Shown here: positions 37,001-44,000 of the stretch, one piece after another
How the letters are laid out: each line of letters opens with the position of its first letter
Position numbering within the stretch: position 1 is the stretch's first letter
Assembly (NCBI GenBank): GCA_963676165.1
Contig: OY781043.1
Span: 806,001-870,000, forward strand
Length of the DNA: 64,000 nucleotides
Direction: 5' to 3'
Source of the DNA: JAQIBY01 sp963676165
GTDB lineage: Bacteria; Bacteroidota; Bacteroidia; Bacteroidales; ML635J-15
Translations under genes and position numbers: made by a program
The notes under the pieces: generated by a model
What the model saw: the letters and a program-made list of their open reading frames with translations, nothing else
The model's database searches: none
Told to the model about the DNA's origin: nothing

Positions 37001-38869
37001 ATAATTACCAGTCCCGTTAGTTTGCCAGTAAATGTAATGATCAGAACAACCTTCCCAGGTTTCGCCACCGTTTGGAGACGTAATGGTAACGTATGGTTCT
37101 GCAATTGTAAATGTGTTGTCTGAAATGTCAAAAACACTTGCGTTGTTGTATTCTTCAACTTTAATCAAGCATTCTGAAGATACGACTTCTGGAGCTGTCC
37201 ATGAATACGATCCGTCATCTTCTGTGATGCTTTCAATTGTGGTCCATGTGCTTCCGTTGTTTGTTGAGTAGTATAAGCTTACATAATGAGAGTCAACATA
37301 TTCACTGTTCCACTGAATAATATATGATTTGTTATGATACCATGTCGTTGTTGAATTTGGATAAGTAACTGTAATGACAGGAGTCGGAGGTGTAATATTG
37401 AAATTGGCATCACTTACGTCAAGAATACAAGAGTTATAGTAATCCACAACTTTCACCTTGGCTTGGCTAGTTTCATTGTCTGGAACTGACCAGTTGTAAG
37501 TGTTGTTGGATGTATTGGTTAGGTTTGTCCAGCTGCTTCCGTCGTTTACTGAATAATACACATAATAACGGGTTGTAGTTGTTGCTGATACCCATGATAT
37601 ATCATGATCTGTACCTACATCCCAGTTTTCCCCACCATTTGGAGAAGTGATAATAATGTCGTCATTTGCTTCTATGCTAAAAACAGCATCGCTTTGATCC
37701 AGTACGGAAGTGTTGTTTTTATCTGTAACGCGAACTAAACATTGGTCTGTATCAATGCTAGGAATTGGATCCCAGTGATATGATCCGGTTGATCCGGTTG
37801 AGTAATACGATGTTCTAAGTGTATTCCAGCTTGTACCATTGTCAGTGGAGTATTCAATGCGATAGTAATAGCCTGTACCACCATTCTGCCAGTTGATGTA
37901 TTCGTCAGAACAGCCTTCAAAGTTTTCACCCCCGTTGGGATAGACAACCGAAATGTAAGATTCTGCAATTGTAAATATTGCATCGCTTTGGTCCTGAACA
38001 GGATTGTCGTTGGAGTCTATTACCCGAACTAAACAATTTGTGGATGGAGTATTTGGTATTGTCCATGAAAAACTTGTTCCACTGTAATTGCTTGCTAAAG
38101 ATGTCCAGCTAGCGCCATTGTCTGTGGAATAGTCCAGATTGTAAAGGTTACTTGTGTTACTCGCTGACCAATTAATCGTTTGATTTGATCCGACATACCA
38201 TGTTTGTCCTCCGTTCGGATAGGTGATGGTGACAGAAGACGCAGCTTCTGTGATTTCAAACAGTCCATCTGAAATGTCTGTCATGCAACTATTGCTGTGG
38301 TCAGATATTTTAACCAAACATTGCACTGATGGGTTGTCTGGAATATTCCAGTTGTATGTTGTTCCGGAAATGTATGTGTTATTGGTTATGCTTGTCCAGT
38401 TTCCTCCTGCATCGGTTGAATAGGAAATGTCATAATAATTTGATGTCCCATTTTTGCTAAACGTAATACTTTCTGCAGTACTTCCTTCCCATGATTCTCC
38501 TCCATTCGGGCTGGTAACGGTTAAGGGGGAAGTAATGGTGAAAACTGCATCACTAATATCACTTGTTCCTGAGTTGTTTGAGTCTGTAATACGAATTAAA
38601 CAGATTCCTGAAGATGTGTTTGGAACAGTCCAGGAATACGATCCTGAAGTGGTGTTGTAGTAACTTGTAATTGATGTCCATGTGGAACCGTTGTCTGTGG
38701 AATAATCGATTGAATAATAATCTGTTGTTCCTGTAGAGTTCCATGTGATGGATTGAGTTGTACATCCTGCCCAGGTTTGTCCTCCGTTCGGCGAGGTTAA
38801 TGTAATACTCTGTGCTGTCACAAAAATTGACAGAGTTGCTAAAACAAATGCAGTGAGTAATTTTTTCAT
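31061..38869 (-). CDS. Giant T9SS surface protein: 21 KNH-like repeats, dockerin-like and cohesin-like modules (2602 aa)
   Basis: After a signal peptide (to about residue 20) come about 21 modules of 90 to 98 residues, each opening with a PNGGE-type motif and containing SITW and SWT(V/I)P, as in the Kre9/KNH-like Ser-Thr-rich module (PF10342). From the fourth onward they cycle as three types, giving a triad of about 289 residues. Then two Ig-like modules, a carboxypeptidase-regulatory-like fold, a dockerin-like pair (STLDIILMQRHIL; AADVNRSESVSTLDILYTRALIL) ending in FIGIKLGDVN, a cohesin-like domain, and a T9SS sorting domain (from NAYPNPFSES). It is followed by the 1923-aa gene and preceded by a lipoprotein gene (27-bp gap). 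Confidence 0.86.
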   Translation of the reverse strand: MKKLLTAFVLATLSIFVTAQSITLTSPNGGQTWAGCTTQSITWNSTGTTDYYSIDYSTDNGSTWTSITSYYNTTSGSYSWTVPNTSSGICLIRITDSNNSGTSDISDAVFTITSPLTVTSPNGGESWEGSTAESITFSKNGTSNYYDISYSTDAGGNWTSITNNTYISGTTYNWNIPDNPSVQCLVKISDHSNSCMTDISDGLFEITEAASSVTITYPNGGQTWYVGSNQTINWSASNTSNLYNLDYSTDNGASWTSLASNYSGTSFSWTIPNTPSTNCLVRVIDSNDNPVQDQSDAIFTIAESYISVVYPNGGENFEGCSDEYINWQNGGTGYYYRIEYSTDNGTSWNTLRTSYYSTGSTGSYHWDPIPSIDTDQCLVRVTDKNNTSVLDQSDAVFSIEANDDIIITSPNGGENWDVGTDHDISWVSATTTTRYYVYYSVNDGSSWTNLTNTSNNTYNWSVPDNETSQAKVKVVDYYNSCILDVSDANFNITPPTPVITVTYPNSTTTWYHNKSYIIQWNSEYVDSHYVSLYYSTNNGSTWTTIESITEDDGSYSWTAPEVVSSECLIKVEEYNNASVFDISDNTFTIAEPYVTITSPNGGETWEGCSDHYIYWQTNGTGNYFTVQISTDAGASWENLTSSVYQTGTSCSYHWDPVTDFDSDQCMIRVFDRDNPIYTDDSDAIFDIPKNEDIILTTPNGGESWQVGSSQQITWVSSSTSNQFKVYYSTNNGSSWTTLTNSTSSEYYNWTIPDNVSDQCLIKVKDYSNSCIYDISDVNFIITPPTPEINITSPNNGNTLYARNNYSISWSNAYNDVDFVTLEYSLDNGSTWTEIINVTENDGSYTWTTPDVVSSECQIRISDYSNAAFFDITDVNFSIIQPFATITSPNGGESLLGCDDTYLQWTSGGAGNYWEIEYSTDNGATWLTLTNGTYDSGTTHSYTWDPIANVSSTNCLFRVRDRNDHLIEDSSDDVFSINSNTDIIVTNPNGGEVFEVGDSYSISWVSSSTSSQFKVYYSTNNGSSWTTLTSGISSEYYNWTVPNIPSTECLIKVSDYNNSCIFDVSDANFTISEPLPEITINYPNSGTYYYNNNMSISWSSEYLTSEFVQIEVSYDNGSTWEVIESPTQNDGSYSWTLPELETTEGLIRVSEYGNPAVFDVSNGNFTIAQPWVTLTSPTGGEDWNGCEQEYITWNTNGTGNYFTIQLSTDNGISWTNIRTSHYATGTTCSYTWNPVSNLSSSECLIRVYDRDYAEAADTSSATFSLNENTDIVVTSPNGGENWEVGTSQTITWVSSSTSNQFKVYYSTNNGSSWTTLTNSTSSEYYNWTIPDNVSDQCLIKVKDYSNSCIYDISDVNFSLTPPTPVIEVTNPVSGTFYVGNTYNITWDSEYLESEFVSIEFSSDNGTTWEEIVSLTEDDGVYNWEAPNTISTECVIRISEYDNPAVNDIGTNFTIANPYIIITSPNGGEYYEECESMTITWQHGGTGNYYRIEYSTNGGADWTTITNGTYVSGTSYNWSTIQNADSDNCIIRVTDRDNPIATDESDAPFEIGVNEDIILTSPNGGEFWQVGTSQQVTWVSAPTSDEFKVYYSVNDGPWTYLAYSYSNYYNFTVPNNPSSQWKFKISDYDNSCIYDKSDDYFTVTPGDVELNYPNGGNTFYVGSNYSITWTDEYIDGNYVKLEYSSNNGASWQSIVSVTENDGSYYWNVPDDISDECLVKVTHFNDESIFDISDNVFSIEPSIILITPNGDGGGEVWRVCTETSITWTSGGTGNYFRIEYSIDNGLTWNTIKSSYYSSGYNNSYNWTLPNSPSNQCLVRVTDNSSSIKTDMSDATFTISPAITLTQPNGGESLTNGSSYDILWNSNGVSNFYNIDYSIDGGNNWTNIAFNQNITGDSYSWTVPGSISQNCLIKVTDNVNTCKTDMSDQVFAIGTTAINITVDAPAGGEIWNGCTTQTISWTSIGTSDDYDLAYSIDGGANWTSIAEDYNTTLNTYDWTIPNENSANCLIRVRDANNANFYGISPAEFEIASVIADAGEDFAMCLGDNQQLTASGGVTYAWLPTNGLSDPNIADPVANPSSTTTYTVFVTDANGCTDSDEITITVNPIPASPVASSNSPVPLNGTLELTASTVAFANYAWTGPNGFSSNMQNPEISNATSALDGTYEVTAIVYGCESAPASTVVTVSGSPASINLDGAVITENSSPINGVSLNLTGDLSDNFTTNTNGLYTFSVDNGGTYQITASKNNDVTTNNGVSTLDIILMQRHILGVQALSSPYKIIAADVNRSESVSTLDILYTRALILQTANNFPGGDLWTFVNSNYVFPDAQNPFPYEQTRSYSSATELADQNFIGIKLGDVNNSWNNNIAKSGTESLNFRIENNNANFGETLEIPVYADNFNQISGFQMSMEWAENKLEFVEIENQAIELFLNTNQLNNGMLSCLWSTENLNGVNIDSETVLFTMKFEVISDFTETASISFNSSMTEAEAYNHELNIMDIQLDGGEFVLNEYLNLNENEMSTVLNAYPNPFSESTNLVFYLPENAEVMFDLYSLTGQCLWTYSQDFTSGKHTLEFNGRNRQGKKLSPGTYILRFRANNTLKNHKLIIQ
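34801..36690 (-). repeat. Identical 154-bp segments two triads apart in the 2602-aa gene
   Basis: The 154 bp starting at 34801 (TGAAATTAACATCTGAAATG on) recur unchanged starting near 36532, about 1731 bp (577 codons, two triads) away, while flanking DNA differs. This is coding DNA of the second KNH-like module type. It suggests recent duplication or gene conversion. Confidence 0.8.
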
Positions 38870-38896
38870 GGTATATGATTTAGTTGTTTGCTATGT

Positions 38897-39970
38897 TTAT
38901 AAATAGAAAATATTGATGCGGTTTATGGTTAATTTGTTGTAATCAGACATCATGAACCCAATTTTTTGTCCATACAATGAGTGAATGTCTGTGATGTATA
39001 TAAAGTTCTCATTGATGAAAATTGTATAATTATCATCGATTTTTAAAATGCTTATTTTGTTGTATGTCTCGTTCAGAATATGCGTGTCTGTAATGCCGTT
39101 TTTATAGTAGTAAGTGTATGGTTCATAATGATTCACGAAACTTGACTCTCCACTGTTGTTTCTTTGGATTGAATAATATTTCTCTTCTTCATCGTAGCCA
39201 AAAATAAAGCCATCGGAATTACTAGAATTCGAAAGTTCATCGGATTTATAAATGCATTCCAGGAAAAAATCACGATTTGAATCTGGCAAAATGTCTTCTT
39301 CAAAAATGAGTGTGTTGGTTTTAAATTCTTTGTTGTGGATAACCAACTCTTCGTCAATGTAGTTGATCTCGATGAGATCTTCATTGTAATTTGCGCTGTA
39401 GTTTTCTAAATCAAAAGTCATTGCTTGCATGTTAGCAACAATGGAATGAATACTGTCATAGTCAGCGGAATAATTTGCCCACCAAGGTGCTTCTTCGTTT
39501 GGGTTAAAAAGTTCATTGAAATAATAAGTTTGTCTGAAACCAAAGATGTTGACATTTTCATTCAATTCATCGCAAGAGTTTTCTGCACGCATGATGCTAT
39601 TCCACTCACCATTGGGGAAAAGTTCAGATTTGTCTTGACGATTGAGAAAACCAAGTGACAAGAAATAGTACAACTGTAATTTTTGGTCTTCATCATTGTA
39701 ACTATCCCAAAGGTACTTGTTCAGGCTAATGGAAACCGGATCTGAGTAAAATATTTCACCCCGTTTCAGGAGAGAACTGATTTCTTCAAGTTTAACAGTA
39801 ACTCCAATTTTTTCTATGTCTACTTTGGATCCATGCTTTTCTGCAAGATTTTCAAAACTTGAGATATGTGGTTCAACTGATTCGGGTACAGTGTAATACT
39901 TGTCTTCTTCACAAGAAGATACAATAAGGATAAGACCAACTATGCCTCCAATTAAAATTCCATACTTCAT
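38897..39970 (-). CDS. Lipoprotein with C-terminal jelly-roll-like domain
   Basis: A 357-residue lipoprotein if started at 39970, where the signal peptide ends in the lipobox VSSC. An upstream ATG at 40054 adds 28 residues that do not fit. The first half has no family I recognise. The C-terminal part (GFIFGYDEEEKYYSIQ, KISILKIDDNYTIFIN, KIGFMMSDYNKLTI) resembles a LamG/DUF1080-type jelly roll, which often binds glycans. It heads an operon with the two giant surface proteins, so it may help anchor or act with them. Confidence is good for the coding call, low for function. Confidence 0.75.
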   Translation of the reverse strand: MKYGILIGGIVGLILIVSSCEEDKYYTVPESVEPHISSFENLAEKHGSKVDIEKIGVTVKLEEISSLLKRGEIFYSDPVSISLNKYLWDSYNDEDQKLQLYYFLSLGFLNRQDKSELFPNGEWNSIMRAENSCDELNENVNIFGFRQTYYFNELFNPNEEAPWWANYSADYDSIHSIVANMQAMTFDLENYSANYNEDLIEINYIDEELVIHNKEFKTNTLIFEEDILPDSNRDFFLECIYKSDELSNSSNSDGFIFGYDEEEKYYSIQRNNSGESSFVNHYEPYTYYYKNGITDTHILNETYNKISILKIDDNYTIFINENFIYITDIHSLYGQKIGFMMSDYNKLTINRINIFYL

Positions 39971-40043
39971 ATCGACAGTTTTTAATCCACGATTTAACCA
40001 TACGAAAATACAAAAAAAAATTGGAGTAATTGTTTTTAAATTA

Positions 40044-40716
40044 TTATAAATCATTTAAGTACATGACAAAAAATAAAAATGTATTATTAGACTGACTTTT
40101 TGAGTTTAATAAGATATTAGCAATAAATGAAAGTCTGTATTTGAATATACATTTAGTTTTACGTCTATGTTTTTTTATTTCTATTTTCTTCATTTGTACA
40201 TGAAGAAAAATGCCAGTCTTATAACACCAGACAAAAGCGATCATCACAATTGGTGTTAATTTCTCAATACAGTCAACCTCTTGCAAATGAGTTTTTTCAA
40301 TATCAAAATCACTAGATTTTATTGTCATTTAGAAAATTAATCCATTTTTCACCAATGAATTCTCCGTCAGCCATCAAAGAAACAATACAATCATTACCAA
40401 AAAGAAGGATGAATCTGTTAACCAAATCTATATACTCCTGAGAGCTAGAGTTTCCACACCTCCTTATACACTACACCCAACATAAAAATGTCAATTTGTT
40501 CAAACTTCCAATTAATTCTATCTATACTAAGCTTTAGATTTTTCCTTGAAATTGGTAATTCATTATTGATATGAATTCCGTATTTTTGCTATTGACGTTG
40601 ATTTTCACCATTAGAAAAATGAGTGACATTGTTCTTCTAATGTACAGAAAATCAACGTTTTCATTAAATTTAACCTGGGTTATTTTACTGAAAATCAGAG
40701 ATTTATTTATTTTCAT
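40044..40716 (-). pseudogene. Decayed IS4-family transposase, several internal deletions
   Basis: Pieces of one transposase lie in order in different frames. The N-terminus is at 40716 (KITQVKFNENVDFLYIRRT); then LSIDRINWKFEQIDIFMLGV holding the first DDE Asp; NSSSQEYIDLVNRFILLFG; LMADGEFIGEKWINFL with the second Asp; and FDIEKTHLQEVDCIEKL with the final Glu. Joins skip residues expected between these blocks, so the gene is dead. IS4 family by these motifs; the element's ends are not recognisable. It lies behind the IS4 fragment at 40722 and upstream of the lipoprotein gene. Confidence 0.8.
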
Positions 40717-40721
40717 GTACT

Positions 40722-40930
40722 TACATTAGCGGGCACTTAAAACCCGCTGATTATTAATTGTTTATTTTTAAGTTTTTTGATATTTTTGTAATCGTATTTC
40801 GTAATCACTTCTCTTACAGGGGTTTTGTCAAGTAGAGATATACTGAGAATTTGTAGAATTTCGTAGATTGAGCGGTCAACTTTCAGCTTGTTACCAATTA
40901 TGGCAACAAGGCAGTATGAGATGATCGCAG
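40722..40930 (-). pseudogene. C-terminal fragment of an IS4-family (DUF4372-type) transposase with element end
   Basis: On the minus strand this encodes AIISYCLVAIIGNKLKVDRS and onward to SGF*, the C-terminus of the transposase whose N-terminal part is at 47269. The stop is at 40737. The outer sequence ACATTAGCGGGCACTTAA matches the right end of the 47255 element except at one position. Nothing upstream of about 40930 matches, so only the tail remains. Confidence 0.8.
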
Positions 40931-41011
40931 GGGGGATTTGATTAATATTTGTTGTTTAATGATTGTTTTTTTATGGCAACAAGGTTAGTTCTCAACAGAA
41001 AGTTGCTGCAT

Positions 41012-41043
41012 AAAAAAACAGGCTGCCTGAGAGACAGTCTGTT
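41012..41043 (-). terminator. Terminator of the 1865-aa gene
   Basis: AACAGACTG and CAGCCTGTT pair (one mismatch/wobble) around a nine-base loop on the minus strand and are followed by seven T. It lies about 24 bp past the stop codon. Confidence 0.8.
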
Positions 41044-41066
41044 TAAAAGAGATATTAAATCGTTTC

Positions 41067-44000
41067 TTATTTTACCATAAATCTTTTGGTGATAACAGTA
41101 TTGTCAAAACTAATACTGATTACATAAGAACCTTTACTTAAGTCACCGAGGTCAAAGTCTTTAACAAAGCTACTTTCGTTTTCAATTCTTTGTTTAACAA
41201 TTGTTTGACCTATAGTATTTCTAATTTCCAGTTCAAAATCGTTTGTATCTTCCATTTCAAGTTTCAACCTGAATCTTCCGTTATTTGGATTTGGATAGAT
41301 ACTGAGATCAATATCGTCTGTAGATTCAAAAATACCATCACAAATTTCAGCAGTGAAAGTTGCAGTTTCTTCAATGGCATTGTTTCCTGCCGCATCAGAA
41401 ACATTATAAGCAACAATAACCTGGTTGTTGTTTGTTGCCAGGTGGTTTCTGCAGTCATCCAAACTTGCGTCAAAGCTGGTGCCTCCGTTAATAGAATAAG
41501 TGATTACAATCTGGGCAGAGATGTCTCCGTCTGTATCATCACTTGCAGTTGTTGTCGGAGCAACCCATACGGAAGCATTTTCAACGCAAACGTTATCATC
41601 GGCTACTTCAGCAATTACCGGTGGGGTAACATCCGGGGTTCCGCAAACTTCAGCAGTGAAAGTTGCAGTTTCTTCAGTGGCATTGTTTCCTGCCGCATCA
41701 GAAACATTATAAGCAACAATAACCTGGTTGTTTTCGGTTTCTAAATAGGTTCTGCAGTCATTTAAAGTTGCATCAAAGCTGGTACCTCCGTTCGTTGAAT
41801 AAGTGATTACAATCTGGGCAGAGATGTCTCCGTCTGTGTCGTCAGTTGCTGTTGTTTCCGGAGCAACCCATTCAGAAGCATTTTCAACACAAACGTTATC
41901 ATCGGCCACTTCAGCAATTACCGGTGGAATAATATCCACAGGTTCATCGGAATAAGCGCCAATTGTGAGGAAGGTTTCATTTGTAGTCATATTAAAATCA
42001 GAGAAGCTTGCTGTATTTCCTAAAACTTCCAGGGTGAAATATTCAACATTCTGGGTGAATTCACTATTGCTGGCAGTAATAATACAGAGGCTGTCAAATT
42101 GTGACACGTTAATGTTTTCCATGTTAACATTTATGTCAAACGTGTTATTCTGGATATTTTCAAAACGCCATTGACGTTCTGCTCTGTACTCAACATCAAG
42201 AGTACTTTCTGCTACCAGTGAGAATGGTTGGTTGTCATCTCCGAAAGCAATGCCGTTTTCAGCACTGATATCAGCATCGTTAACGGTTAAAACAGTGGAA
42301 TAATTGGATGTATAGGCATCCCATACACCTTCAACATTATTTAAATAAGTATCGGAATAACTGGCATAAGGATAAAATGCATCTTCCCAGTTGATCCTTG
42401 TTCCTACACCATTGTTTGAGTTTGGACTAACGTCAATACAATAGGTGTCAGAGTGAGATTCAAATGTATAATTTGCAACGAGGTAATTGAAAGACGGGTG
42501 GTCAGAAGTAACCTGTTTGTGCATCCATTGATTTATTTCTGTTGAATCCAGAGCTCCTTTCCATATTCTGATATCATCCACATATCCGTTTAATCCGAAA
42601 TAGCCGATATCCCATGGGGCTGCTCCTAAAATGAGGTCAAAACTGTTAATTCCGATTAAAACATCAGGGACATCAACAGAGTAAACAAGGTGTCCGTTTA
42701 CATATCCGTTAAATTTGTCACCGGCAGAGAAGGTAAATGCAATATGTGTCCATTTATTACTATATATGGTACCGTTTTCTGTATCATACAGTTCCGGACT
42801 ATCTGTCATGGTATAATGTCCTCCATCCTGGTCCCAGATTTCAGGATAGACTCTTCCATCATCAATACCAAGCATATATCCACTTGTGAATGAGCCTCCG
42901 CCGGAATCGGTTTTCCCAATGATTTTTTGGTTTTGATCGGCATTATTTGTTTTTACCCAGGCTTCTATAGAAACTTCTTTAACGAGGTCAAACGTTGAAT
43001 TCGTTGGAATTTCAAAGTATGATCCTGCATATGAATTACTGTATTCATTCCCTGCAGAATAAAAACATGTTCTTCCGCTTTGGTCAGAAATTACAATTGG
43101 GCCTGCCCAGTTACTTGAGCCGTCAGTTCCACCACAGTTTGCCTGTACATAAACATAATAGCTTGTACTGTATTCTAACTCGGTTGCCTCGTAGGAGTTT
43201 GTTGTTACGGTAACTGGTGTCTCACTGGTGAAGTCAGTGACTTCTGTTTCAGAAACTATTACATTCCATTCTGTTTCGTCAGAGCCGGCAGTCCATGTAA
43301 TGGTTGCTGAATTTAGTGTCACATCTGTTAATGCTAAATCAGTAATTACAGGGCAGGAAATTTCGGTAGTAAAGTTAGAGGATACCCACTGGCTTGTTCC
43401 GTCAGTAACGCCGCAATCAGCCTGTACGTAAACGTAATAATATGTATCCTGTGATAATCCGCTTGCCTGGAAAGGAATTGCAGTTGCAATAACAGGAGTT
43501 TCCGATTCAAAATCAGTGACTTCTGTTTCAGAGATAATGATATTCCAGCTTGCTTCGCTTCCGCCTGCAGTCCATGAAATGTCAGCAGAATTGGATGTTA
43601 TATTATTTATTGTAAGGCCAGAGATAACCGGACATGCAATTTCAGTAGTGAATGTAGCAGATGTCCAGAAACTTGTTCCGTCAGTTCCACCGCAATCAGC
43701 CTGTACATAAACATAGTAATCTGTTTCAGCTGTTAGATCAGTAGCCTGGTATGAGTCTGTTGTTAAAACTTCAGGTGTTTCACCGGAGAAATCAGTAATT
43801 TCTGTTTCAGAGATAATAACATTCCATGTTGTTTCACTGTCACCGGCTGTCCATGATATATCTGCAGAATGTGCAGTAATGTTTTCAATAACAATATCGG
43901 TTACAGGCAGACAGTCAGGAGCAGGTGTTACATTTAATGTATAGTCTTCAATTGCTCCGTAAGTTCCTGTATAGCATGGTGTGGGTGTGGATCCGTCTGC

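Noticed and set aside
39970..40054. Lipoprotein start at 40054
   Set aside because: It would put 28 residues before a complete lipoprotein signal; it also overlaps the dead transposase.
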